Shown: one piece after another, positions 18,224 through 26,775 of the stretch
How the letters are laid out: each line of letters begins with the position of its first letter
Position numbering within the stretch: the stretch's first letter is position 1
Assembly: GCF_027213785.1 (NCBI RefSeq)
Contig: NZ_JAPWGO010000005.1
Span: 1 to 64,000, forward strand
Source: Limimaricola sp. G21655-S1
Lineage (GTDB): Bacteria > Pseudomonadota > Alphaproteobacteria > Rhodobacterales > Rhodobacteraceae
Direction of reading: 5' to 3'
DNA: 64,000 bases
Notes under the pieces: generated by a model
Database searches by the model: none
Seen by the model: only the letters and a program-made list of their open reading frames with translations
What the model was told of the DNA's origin: nothing
Translations under genes and position numbers: made by a program

Positions 18224-19470
18224 GCGGCCGCCCCGCATCGCGCCTCGCGCTGGCGATCGCCGCCGGTCTCGGCGCGCTGGCGGCGGCAACGGGCCCCGCC
18301 ACCGCGCAGGAGCTGGCCCATTCGCAGGTGGAGCGGGGCCGCTATCTCGCCATCGCCGGCGATTGCGAGGCCTGCCATACCGACTTCGAGAATGGCGGCG
18401 CGCCCTTTGCCGGCGGCCGGGCGCTGAGCACGCCCTTCGGCACCATCTATTCGCCCAACCTCACCCCCGATGACGAGACCGGCCTCGGCCGCTGGACACG
18501 CGAGGAGTTCCACCGGGCGCTCGACGAGGGTCGTGACGACGAGGGACGCCATCTCTACCCGGCGATGCCCTACCCGTACTACACCCTGATGACGCGGCAG
18601 GACACCGACGCCATCTTCGCCTATCTGCGGTCGCTAGAGCCGGTCGCGGCGGAGACGCCGGAGAACGATCTTCCCTTTCCCCTCAACATCCGCCGCGCCG
18701 TGGCGGGGTGGAAGCTGCTCTATTTCGAGAACGAGACATTCGACAGCGTGCCGGACCAGTCGGAGGAGTGGAATCGCGGCCGCTTCCTCGTCGACGGGCC
18801 ACTGCATTGCGGCGGCTGCCATACCGGCAAGAACTGGCTCGGCGCCGATATCGACGACGAGTATCTGCGCGGCGGCCTGCTCGAGAACTGGTTCGCGCCG
18901 AACATCCGCGGCGGCGAGAATGGCGGCATCGCCCATTGGGAGGTCGAGGACATCGTCGAGTTCCTCGGCACCGGGCGCGGTCGGCACACGGTGCCGATGC
19001 AGCGCATGGGCGAGGTGGTGGCGATCTCGACCCAGAACCTGCGCGAGGAGGACCTGCGGGCGGTGGCGGTATATCTCAAGAGCCTCGACGACGCGGTCCG
19101 GGAGGAGCACGACGCGCCCGAGGCCGCGCGGCTGGAAACAGGAGCGGGGCTCTACTTCGACAATTGCGCTGCCTGTCACGCCGCGGACCGCAGCGGCGTG
19201 CCCTACTTCTTCGCGCCGCTGGACCGTTCCAACAAGGTGCTCGCCGAGAATCCCGCATCGGCCATCCGGATCATCCTCGGCGGCGCCCGAACCCAGCCGA
19301 CCGAGGCGGCGCCCAGCATGCTCGCCATGCCCCCCTTTGCCTGGAAGCTGAGCGACGCGCAGATCGCCGACCTGCTGACCTATCTCCGCGGCTCCGGCGA
19401 CAGGAGGGCGGCGCCGGTCTCGGCGGCCCAGGTCGCCGAGATGCGCGAGTATCTTGCCCAGGAACACTAG
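18220..19470 (+). CDS. tri-heme cytochrome c subunit of the membrane dehydrogenase
   Basis: A 416-residue periplasmic cytochrome with an N-terminal Sec signal (about 1-30) and three CXXCH heme c sites: CEACH at 49-53, CGGCH at 197-201 and CAACH at 316-320. Each is followed by a distal methionine candidate. The length and spacing match the cytochrome subunit of gluconate/sorbitol/alcohol dehydrogenases, which passes electrons from the FAD subunit to ubiquinone. It completes the operon with the two preceding genes and overlaps the flavoprotein gene by four bases. Confidence 0.95.
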   Translation: MSGRPASRLALAIAAGLGALAAATGPATAQELAHSQVERGRYLAIAGDCEACHTDFENGGAPFAGGRALSTPFGTIYSPNLTPDDETGLGRWTREEFHRALDEGRDDEGRHLYPAMPYPYYTLMTRQDTDAIFAYLRSLEPVAAETPENDLPFPLNIRRAVAGWKLLYFENETFDSVPDQSEEWNRGRFLVDGPLHCGGCHTGKNWLGADIDDEYLRGGLLENWFAPNIRGGENGGIAHWEVEDIVEFLGTGRGRHTVPMQRMGEVVAISTQNLREEDLRAVAVYLKSLDDAVREEHDAPEAARLETGAGLYFDNCAACHAADRSGVPYFFAPLDRSNKVLAENPASAIRIILGGARTQPTEAAPSMLAMPPFAWKLSDAQIADLLTYLRGSGDRRAAPVSAAQVAEMREYLAQEH

Positions 19471-19481
19471 AAGGTACCGTC

Positions 19482-19910
19482 ATGCGACCTCTCCTCCCGT
19501 CCACGCTGGTCCTGGTCCTCGGCTTGGCGCAGACCGCCTCGGGCGCGCCGCTCTATGTCGGACCCCAGGAGTTCGACACCTCGGATCGCGCGCTGATGGC
19601 CGAACTCGTGCAACGCTGCGCCGCCCTGCTGGAGGAGAGCACCGCGCGCGAGCGGCCGCCGGCGGAGGGCGCGGCCGAGGATCCGTCCGGTAACACGGTC
19701 TCCCCACCCGACCCGGGTGTCAGGACCTCCGCTGCCCGGGCCGTTCTCGTCATCGATGTCGACACGCTGGCCTCGGGGGATGAAGCAACTCCCCCTGCCG
19801 GCGAAGGGGTCGGGATAAGCGCCTCCCGCGATGACAGCGATAGCCAGCCGCGCCCGGACCTTTCGAGGGTTTCGTTGCTGCACTGTCAGGAGGCTGGCCT
19901 TGCGTTCTGA
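19482..19910 (+). CDS. hypothetical exported protein after the dehydrogenase operon
   Basis: A 142-residue frame starting 11 bases after the cytochrome stop. Residues 1-22 ('RPLLPSTLVLVLGLAQTASG') look like a signal peptide. The mature protein is Pro-, Ala- and Asp-rich and has no recognisable domain. The close spacing makes it a likely fourth gene of the operon, but no ribosome site is strong and it may be non-essential. Confidence 0.5.
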   Translation: MRPLLPSTLVLVLGLAQTASGAPLYVGPQEFDTSDRALMAELVQRCAALLEESTARERPPAEGAAEDPSGNTVSPPDPGVRTSAARAVLVIDVDTLASGDEATPPAGEGVGISASRDDSDSQPRPDLSRVSLLHCQEAGLAF

Positions 19911-20311
19911 CGCTCCCGCGTCTTCGCATTGCCGCCCACCCTATCGATGCCTTCCAGCCCGGGCCCTTGCGCGCTGGCCGCTCGCGCATGGTTTCGGGTT
20001 CGACTGCGGCCAGGGCATAACGGGAAGTGAAAATAGCCGTCGCATAGCCGCCGAGCTTAAGGATCATGAGCTGGGCATCACCTCCGATAGCTTATCGGCA
20101 TGCCCGACGGTTCGTATGCAATTTGCCAAAACGAGATCCCCACTCAAGGCCGCAAGCAGGTCCGCCGGGACTGCCCCGGCGACAGACACCGCCGGCCTTT
20201 CCAAACGGGCGCGGTGCCATGGCGGCTTTCCCTGAAGAAACCCGACGAACTCGGGACGGGTTGCAATTCTGCAAACTCCGGTCCTTGCCAGCAGCCCAGG
20301 CAACGGGCCGG
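19911..20311. other. intergenic between convergent operons
   Basis: About 400 bases between the 3' ends of the dehydrogenase operon and of the inositol-phosphatase operon. I see no convincing gene and no strong intrinsic terminator. Confidence 0.4.
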
Positions 20312-21127
20312 TCAGCCGCCCAGATGCTCTCGCAGCGTGCTTTCAGAGGCCGTGCCCAGGATGAGGGGCTTCGACCAGCCGCGCTGGGTATCGGGCGGAC
20401 CGAAGCCTTCGAACGAGGTCCACCGCTCATCCTGCTGCTCCAGCACGGTGCCCCCGACCAGGGGCAGCAGCGCCAGCCCCGCGGCCACGTCCCAGATATT
20501 CGGTGCCTCGAACCGGGCGGCTTCAAGCAGCCCGGCAGCGACGAAGGCGCATTCGATCGCGGCAGAACCGGTTTTGCGGGCATCCCAGGGGCCTGTCGCG
20601 GCCGCGGGCGCCGGCAGACCGACCAGCCTGCGGCGAACCGCGCTGTTGCCGGACCGCTTCAGCGTTTCGCCCTCGAACATGAGATCTCCCCCGCTGCGAC
20701 CATGATAAACGCCGGGGCGTAGCGCGTGGCCGGTCGAGCACCAGATCGCGCCCACGACTGGCACCCCGTCCCGCAGCACGCCGATCGACCCGGCGACCAT
20801 TGGGAAGCCGTTAATGAAGTTGGTCGTTCCGTCCACCGGGTCGACCGCCCAGACATAGGCGCTGCCCTTCGCAGCGGGCCGGTCGTCCATTTCCTCGCCG
20901 ATGATGCCATGATCCGGGAAGCGGTCCGACAGCACCGTGCGGATCATCCGCTCGACCTTCTCGTCGACCTCGGAAACGGGATCGCGCAGGCTCTCGATGC
21001 CCGCCTTCGCCTTGTAGCGAACCTCGAGCAGCCCGCCGAGCGCCAGCGCGATCTCGCTCCCCGCGAGAGTGGCGAGTTCGACCGCCGTGGCCTCGATCCC
21101 CCGAAGGTCTGCGTTGTCCTGTGTCAT
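20312..21127 (-). CDS. inositol monophosphatase-family phosphatase
   Basis: A 271-residue Mg2+-dependent phosphatase. The metal-binding signature 'WAVDPVDGTTNF' (about residue 90), the preceding 'IIGEEM' glutamates and the C-terminal 'NIWDVAAGLALLPLVGG' are all intact. Family members hydrolyse inositol phosphates, 3'-phosphoadenosine phosphates or related sugar phosphates. The start ATG overlaps the stop of the lipid-kinase gene by four bases, so both are co-translated. The frame extends upstream but that part overlaps the kinase and looks non-coding. A decayed second copy lies at 43900-44130. Confidence 0.93.
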   Translation of the reverse strand: MTQDNADLRGIEATAVELATLAGSEIALALGGLLEVRYKAKAGIESLRDPVSEVDEKVERMIRTVLSDRFPDHGIIGEEMDDRPAAKGSAYVWAVDPVDGTTNFINGFPMVAGSIGVLRDGVPVVGAIWCSTGHALRPGVYHGRSGGDLMFEGETLKRSGNSAVRRRLVGLPAPAAATGPWDARKTGSAAIECAFVAAGLLEAARFEAPNIWDVAAGLALLPLVGGTVLEQQDERWTSFEGFGPPDTQRGWSKPLILGTASESTLREHLGG

Positions 21128-22062
21128 GTCCGACTTCCTTGGCCCGGAACGAGCAGGTGCAGGTTTGGGTCCATGCCACGCAGGACCAGCCGCCTCGGTG
21201 CCTGGTCCATGTGCTGCATCTCGTCGTCGAGCCGCAGCGGTACGGTGCCCCCGCACGCGATCCGCACTTCGCTCGCCTGTTCGACATGGCCCGGCGCGGG
21301 GCCGTCGGCGCCCTCCTCCAGCCACCTTAACAGCGGTTCCCGAAGCTCCGGGGTGACGGTGAACAGGCCGACCTGGCCGGGGCGTACCGGCTCCGGCAAC
21401 AGCTGGAGCCCTGGCCCCGCTCGGCCATGGGCGAGCGCCTCGAGCATCAGCAATTCGCTCTCACGGGCATTGCCGTCGACTTCGATGAGATGCGCCTTCG
21501 GCATGGCCTGGCGCAGGGCTTGCGCGAAGCTGCGGCGCCCCTCGGCGATTTTGTCGGACCCGGTCTTGCCGGCCTCCGCCATCTCCATCGACGCGCTGAG
21601 CGCCCCCAGCCCCAATGCTTCCGTCAGCACCTGGTCCTGGCCCTTCGCCTCAACCCGCAACAAGGGAAAAGCACATTCGTCCGCCTCAGGCAGATGCGAG
21701 ATCACCATGCCTGGCTCAGAGCGAATGCCATGCGCCCGGGCCACGTTATTGGCAGTACCGAGGGGCAGTACGGCAAAGCGCGCCCCGCGCGGCAGCAGCG
21801 GCGCAATCTTGGCGACCGTTCCGTCACCACCCGCAATGACGTAAAGATCGGCCGGAGCCACCAAGGCGCGCTGCGGGTCGGAACGCTTGATATCGATGAT
21901 CCTGGGAGAAAGGCCAGCGTCCTGCAAGGCCGCGCCCAGACGGTCGGCCGGCCAATCGCCCTGCCCGGCGTTGGGGTTGAGCAAGACGACCGTCCGGATC
22001 GGGACGTCGCGCGCCATCATGCGGAGCGTCTCGTGTCCATACAGCCTCTCCGGACCAGTCAT
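21124..22062 (-). CDS. diacylglycerol kinase catalytic-domain lipid kinase
   Basis: A 312-residue YegS/DgkB-like protein. The DAGK catalytic domain is shown by 'VVLLNPNAGQG' near residue 25, 'YVIAGGDGTVAKIAPLL' with the GGDGT nucleotide loop, and 'VLPLGTANNVARAHG'. It likely phosphorylates a lipid such as diacylglycerol at the inner face of the membrane. It lies between the ferritin-like gene (24-base gap) and the inositol phosphatase (four-base overlap), so the three form one operon. Confidence 0.92.
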   Translation of the reverse strand: MTGPERLYGHETLRMMARDVPIRTVVLLNPNAGQGDWPADRLGAALQDAGLSPRIIDIKRSDPQRALVAPADLYVIAGGDGTVAKIAPLLPRGARFAVLPLGTANNVARAHGIRSEPGMVISHLPEADECAFPLLRVEAKGQDQVLTEALGLGALSASMEMAEAGKTGSDKIAEGRRSFAQALRQAMPKAHLIEVDGNARESELLMLEALAHGRAGPGLQLLPEPVRPGQVGLFTVTPELREPLLRWLEEGADGPAPGHVEQASEVRIACGGTVPLRLDDEMQHMDQAPRRLVLRGMDPNLHLLVPGQGSRT

Positions 22063-22086
22063 CGCTGTGCCTCCCGCGCCTCGGCC

Positions 22087-22539
22087 TCAGGCCGCGGCGG
22101 CTTCGCTGTCCATCCAGCTCTTGTGCCGCTGTTCGTCCGAAAGCCCCCGGCGGAACAGCTCTTTCTCGGATTCGGGCACAGCGGCATTGTCCACCGCATG
22201 CTGGTAGGCGCTGATGGTGTCGTTCTCGTTGGTGGCCATCGCCTTGAGGATCGCGCCATCGCCGCCGACCATATCGGCGAGCTTGACCTTCCCGGTGGTG
22301 AGGATCTCTTTCATGTCGCCCTCGCCCGGAACGGTTGCGCCATGGCGCGTCGCCAGCTCCTTCAGGTCCTGGAGGTGCCGCAGATGATCCTGTCGGAAAT
22401 CCTCGACCTTGGCCCGCCGAGCCACGTCTTCCAGGCGTTTCGCCGTCTCGTCATAGGCGGCAATGGCGTCGTGCTCGAGAAGGATGAAGTTCTCGATGAG
22501 CTTGCCGAAATCGTTCGAAGTGCCGACTGTGGTAGCCAT
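22087..22539 (-). CDS. ferritin-like four-helix protein (DUF2383-like)
   Basis: A 150-residue helical protein. Helix 1 has 'IENFILLEHDAIAAYDETA', and later 'FRQDHLRHLQDLKELATRHG' and 'NENDTISAYQHAVDN' supply the E-x-x-H type ligand pairs expected of a ferritin-like di-iron fold. These proteins are typically induced in stationary phase or stress. The start at 22539 is favoured because GGAG sits seven bases before it; an ATG six bases upstream is too close to that site. It is first in the operon with the lipid kinase and inositol phosphatase, and an EcfG-type promoter lies 75 bases upstream. Confidence 0.85.
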   Translation of the reverse strand: MATTVGTSNDFGKLIENFILLEHDAIAAYDETAKRLEDVARRAKVEDFRQDHLRHLQDLKELATRHGATVPGEGDMKEILTTGKVKLADMVGGDGAILKAMATNENDTISAYQHAVDNAAVPESEKELFRRGLSDEQRHKSWMDSEAAAA

Positions 22540-22613
22540 GTCCATACTCCATTGCCTGATGTGGGAATTTGCACTGCCTTGGCTTGCGTTCATTTCGAGC
22601 CACGCCTCATATT

Positions 22614-22638
22614 GACGCTTCGAATGGGCAAACGTTCC
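22614..22638 (-). promoter_or_regulatory. EcfG-type promoter for the ferritin-like operon
   Basis: Minus strand: GGAAC, 16-base spacer, CGTC (one mismatch to CGTT). It is in the gap between the sensor kinase gene and the ferritin-like gene, 75 bases from the latter's start. Confidence 0.5.
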
Positions 22639-22772
22639 GTTTTGGATGCGTATTCCGACAAATTTCGTTGTGAGCGGTTCAGCTGATCATAGGCAGCAAG
22701 CATTTCCTGCGCCGCCCACGGGCTCCACCACCACGCGGCGCGGCACTATTCAAAATCTCCTGCCTGTCCTGC

Positions 22773-25700
22773 CTATCCCCCTTGCACACCTGCTGTCTCA
22801 TGCCCTTCGAACGTCGCAGCGAGTGTCGAGAGCAGGCTTTCGGGCGTGACGGGTTTCTCGATCCGCTCCGCAGATGCGAGCTCGGGCGGAGGCGAGACCG
22901 TGCTGCCGTAACCGGAGGCGAAGATGAACGGAATGCGCCGCGCTTGCAAAGCGCGCGCCACGGGCCAAACGAGGTCGCCATCGAGGTTGATGTCCAGAAC
23001 GGCCGCATCGAGGTCTTCGGAAACGGCCAGCTGCAACGCCCCGGGCAGAGTTCCGACGGGACCTTCAATGGCACAGCCGGCGGACCTGAGGATGCCCGCG
23101 ACCTCTTGGGCGACGAGATGCTCGTCCTCGACCACGAGGACCTTCCGGCCCCGCAGGGCCGCCGGATCTCCGGCAGGACCTGCCCGTTTCTCACGGGGGC
23201 CAGGGGAACGACCGCCCCCCCGGACCCGAAGCTTGTCCACCGGCAGATCGAAGGTGGCGCGCAGCCCTTCGCGCGCATAGTCCACTGAGACCGCCCCTTC
23301 GAGTTCGGCGGCCAGTGCCCGCTCGATCAGAAGAGAGCCAAAGCCTTTCCGGCTGGGCCTCGTCTCGATGGGCGGACCGCCTTGCTCCTGCCACGTGATG
23401 ACAAGACGCGGCGCCTCCCGGCTGTTGGCCAGATGCCACTTCACCGTCACCTGCCCCTCGTCACGAGAGAGCGCGCCATACTTGGCGGCGTTCGTGACCA
23501 GCTCGTGAAACGCCAGGTTCAGCGTCTGGGCCGCCTTGGGCGTCACCTTCAGGTCCGGCCCGCTGGCGGCGATGCGCTCGGCGCGATCGCCGCGATAGGG
23601 GGCGACGGCGCTCTCCACCAGATCGTCGAAGCGTGCGCCCTCCCATTGGCTTCGGGCCAGGAGGGCATGCGACTGGGCCAGGGCATTGATGCGGCCGACG
23701 AGCCGATCCGCCGCCTCGGGTCCGAACGACTGTCCCCGCCCGAGGCTTTGCCGGGCGATCGACTGCACGACCGCCAACACGTTCTTCACGCGGTGGTCGA
23801 GTTCCGCCATCAGCATCTTCTGGTGGTCTTCGTCCTGCTTCCGTTGCGAGACGTCCTTGAAGAGCACGGCCATGCGCCGGTCCCGCGGGGCGCCCACCGG
23901 GAAGGCGTAGACATCGAACCAGCGCCCGAGCAGGTCCGACTTCTGTTCGAACCGCATCGGTTCGCGGGTCTCGACGACCCGGCCGTAGCTCTCGAACCAA
24001 TGCTCATCGAGATCCGGTGCCGCCTCGCGCAGCCACTGGCCGAGGATGGCCTTCGAAAATCCGGTATGTTTGTAGAAGGCCGGATTGGCCTCGACAACAC
24101 GATAGTCGACACGTCCATCCGGCCCATCGAAGCGAAACTCGTTCACGCAGAAGCCTTCGTCGATGGCTTCGAACAGATCGCGGTAGCGCTTTTCGCTCGC
24201 CCGAAGCGCCGCCTCGGCGCGACCCCGCTCGACTGCGGCCCAGCAGCGCTCCGCGGCTTCCCGGGCAAGGGCGATGTCGCGATCGCTCCACTGCCGGGGG
24301 CTGTCCTGCACGACGCAAAGGGCGGCCCTGAGTTCGCCGTTCCTCACCAGGGGAACGTCCACCCAGGCCCTCACGCCCACGTCGCAGTAATACTGCCGTT
24401 CGGTCTCTTCTACCTCGCTTGCTGCCGCGGCGTCCTGAACGACCCATGTGCCGCCTGCGCAAAGCTGCTCGTAGGCCGAGCGGAACTGAGCAGTGGGGTA
24501 ACGCCCTTCGAGGCTCGGGGCGCCGGGCACGGCATAATCCGGGGCCACCAGACCGTAATCCTCCCCCGGCGGCCATTCGACGAAATAGGCGCGGGTCGCG
24601 CCCAGTTTCTCTCCGAGCAGCCGGGTGGCGACCGCCGTGATGTCGGCGGGCTCCATGCGCGTCCGAAGGGCATCGCTGAGTTCGAGCAGGAACGCCTGCC
24701 GCATCTCGGCTTCGCGCAGCCGCTCTTCGGCAGCCCTGCGCTCCGTGACGTCGAGGAGCACGCCACGGATGCGTGCCGGGCGTCGCTCGCCGCCGAATGT
24801 CGCGAACTCGGTGCGGCCGTGCATCTGCACCCAGCGCACCGCGCCATCCGGCCGGATGATACGGTGTTCGTGAAAGATGGCGCCGTCGCCTTGGGGATCG
24901 AGCGTCTCGGACAACATTTCGGCCACTGCTGCCCTGTCCTCGGGATGGACGAAGTCCGGAACAATGCCCGCCTGCGGCGGCGGGCGATCATGCGGATAGC
25001 CGAGTATGTCGCGCAACTCCGGCGACCAGAACAGGGTGCCGGCCTGCCGGTCCTCGTCGAAGACGCCGATATGCGCGGCCGTCGAGACCTCCTTCAGCCG
25101 GGCCGTGCTCTCGCGGACATCGGTGATGTCGCGGATAGCGAGCAGAATTAGTTGCATGTGATCCAGACGCCGACCGTTCAGCATCATCACCCGCTCGCCG
25201 ATGTCTTCGAAGGTATGGGTGACTTCGTAATCGTCGAAGCTGTTCTGCCGCGGCAGGATATCTTCCAGCAATCGGCGCAGCTCGGGAATGTCCCATTGGC
25301 CGTTGCCGAGGTCGTAGACGAGACGGCCGACCGTCTGCGACGGATCGACCTTGAACGCCTCGTAGAACGTCTCGCTGGCCGAGTGGACGCGTAAGTCGGG
25401 ATCGAGGACCAGCAGCCCCTCGCGCACGCTGTCGATGAGGTTGTCGGCGAATTCGAGCCGTCCCGCCAGTTCGGCGCGCAGCCCTTCGCGCTCCGTTTCG
25501 TCGGACAGGGCCAGGAGGATCAGGTCAGGGTTGCCGGATCGGATGATCCGTCGGGCGCTGACCGACATGATGCGCCGACCGATCCGCTCGAAGTCGTGGT
25601 CGACCCGGTAGCCAGAAATGAAGGTCTGTTGCGGCAGTATCTCGCCCAGGAGGCGGCGTAGTTCCGGGATGTTCCACTGGCCGTTGCCCAAGTCGTAGAC

Positions 25701-25856
25701 TAGGCGGCCGAGAGTTTCCTCGCGATCGACGCGGAACTGCCCAAGGAAGGCATCGTTGGCCGCTTCCACACGAAGATCCGCATCGAGGGCCAGAACCGGT
25801 AATGGCAGGGTCTGGAGGATCTCGTTCGCGAGATTGGCGTCTCTGTCGTGCTCCAT
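22773..25856 (-). CDS. hybrid HWE-type sensor histidine kinase with PAS, GAF and receiver domains
   Basis: A 1027-residue cytoplasmic sensor with no membrane segment. Two near-identical PAS-like modules share 'GRLVYDLGNGQW' (near residues 50 and 180), followed by a PAS/PAC with 'FWSPELRDILGYP' (about 270-380), a GAF domain (about 395-540) and another PAS (about 560-680). The kinase core is HWE/HisKA_2: phosphoacceptor His688 in 'AELDHRVKNVLAVVQSI', N-box 'FHELVTNAAKYGALS' and 'GFGSLLIERALA'. A C-terminal receiver domain carries Asp955 in 'AAVLDINLDG' and lysine in 'EKPVTP'. HWE kinases commonly feed the PhyR general-stress switch in alphaproteobacteria; that this one does so is inference. Confidence 0.9.
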   Translation of the reverse strand: MEHDRDANLANEILQTLPLPVLALDADLRVEAANDAFLGQFRVDREETLGRLVYDLGNGQWNIPELRRLLGEILPQQTFISGYRVDHDFERIGRRIMSVSARRIIRSGNPDLILLALSDETEREGLRAELAGRLEFADNLIDSVREGLLVLDPDLRVHSASETFYEAFKVDPSQTVGRLVYDLGNGQWDIPELRRLLEDILPRQNSFDDYEVTHTFEDIGERVMMLNGRRLDHMQLILLAIRDITDVRESTARLKEVSTAAHIGVFDEDRQAGTLFWSPELRDILGYPHDRPPPQAGIVPDFVHPEDRAAVAEMLSETLDPQGDGAIFHEHRIIRPDGAVRWVQMHGRTEFATFGGERRPARIRGVLLDVTERRAAEERLREAEMRQAFLLELSDALRTRMEPADITAVATRLLGEKLGATRAYFVEWPPGEDYGLVAPDYAVPGAPSLEGRYPTAQFRSAYEQLCAGGTWVVQDAAAASEVEETERQYYCDVGVRAWVDVPLVRNGELRAALCVVQDSPRQWSDRDIALAREAAERCWAAVERGRAEAALRASEKRYRDLFEAIDEGFCVNEFRFDGPDGRVDYRVVEANPAFYKHTGFSKAILGQWLREAAPDLDEHWFESYGRVVETREPMRFEQKSDLLGRWFDVYAFPVGAPRDRRMAVLFKDVSQRKQDEDHQKMLMAELDHRVKNVLAVVQSIARQSLGRGQSFGPEAADRLVGRINALAQSHALLARSQWEGARFDDLVESAVAPYRGDRAERIAASGPDLKVTPKAAQTLNLAFHELVTNAAKYGALSRDEGQVTVKWHLANSREAPRLVITWQEQGGPPIETRPSRKGFGSLLIERALAAELEGAVSVDYAREGLRATFDLPVDKLRVRGGGRSPGPREKRAGPAGDPAALRGRKVLVVEDEHLVAQEVAGILRSAGCAIEGPVGTLPGALQLAVSEDLDAAVLDINLDGDLVWPVARALQARRIPFIFASGYGSTVSPPPELASAERIEKPVTPESLLSTLAATFEGHETAGVQGG

Positions 25857-26132
25857 TAGACGTCCCTGGCCGCGCTACACATCCGATAGGAATAGTCACA
25901 TGGCACGACGCTATAGCACGACAAGAGGGAGCGGAACTGAGATAAGCCCTGGCCAATCGCTTCGCCCCTTTCGAGGAGGCCGATGAGATGGATTGGTAAG
26001 GCAGGGCGCTGATGATGCACCAGTCCCTACGCCCACGCACCTGTGGCGTTTCTAGCCCCCCGTGAGAACGATAGCATGGGCCTATCCTTTTGCGTCGTCC
26101 ATCCGTGCGTCCTACGCGCTAGGTCTTTTCGC

Positions 26133-26312
26133 ATGAGCGCCGTTCTGTCCGACCTGCTGGGCACAGAGGGCTGGGTCTGGCTGATGATCCCGCTGCCGTG
26201 CCTGCTTCTGATCCACTTCGGGGACCAGAATGGCAGGCCATGCGAGATGGCCGTGCGCCTGGCCGGCGGGGCCCTGGTAGCCCTCGTCATGATTGCCATG
26301 AGCCCTTGGTAA
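26133..26312 (+). CDS. small hydrophobic membrane protein
   Basis: Sixty residues with two membrane helices ('VWLMIPLPCLLLIHFG' and 'LAGGALVALVMIAM') and a short charged loop between. A longer frame begins at 26043 but the ATG at 26133 gives a compact protein. The ribosome site is weak. It lies in the gap between two sensor kinase genes; no function is recognised. Confidence 0.35.
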   Translation: MSAVLSDLLGTEGWVWLMIPLPCLLLIHFGDQNGRPCEMAVRLAGGALVALVMIAMSPW

Positions 26313-26769
26313 TGCGCGAGGGCCTGTCGATCGTGGCCCGCGCGGAACGTCCGGTCTCAATGGTTGCGCCTTCTCCGCAACGGGCTCGCATGGTCGTTCG
26401 GAAACCTGCAGCTCACACCTTCAGCGCTGTCGCAACCTCTTCTTCTGTCACCGAGATCCATCGCGGTAGGGCAGCCTGATGGGTCCAACCCGCCGCATCA
26501 AACTGGATACCTGCGAAAGGCAGGCGAGCGGCGCTGTCAGAGCGGAGGATAGCTGAGATCGGGTCAGCCCCCTGTCTCACGGCGGCTGCTGGCGAAAGCG
26601 TTACCTTTCCCGGACGCCAGATGCCGCCTTCCGCCGGGGCGCCTGCGGAAAACGCGTAAAACAGTAGGCCTCGGAGCCGGATCCGCAATTGCCTCTTCTG
26701 CATGCGTCCGTCATGTATTTCGACGGAAGCGCCCGTCCTGATACGTTCTGTAAACCTGTTATGTGAGAA
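26313..26769. other. intergenic upstream of the second sensor kinase
   Basis: About 460 bases with no supported gene. It should contain the kinase promoter. A GGAAC at 26343 is followed by GGTT after only 13 bases, which is too short for an EcfG promoter. Confidence 0.4.
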
Positions 26770-26775
26770 GTGACG

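Noticed and set aside
26343-26364. GGAAC followed by GGTT upstream of the second sensor kinase
   Set aside because: The spacer is only 13 bases, too short for an EcfG-type promoter.
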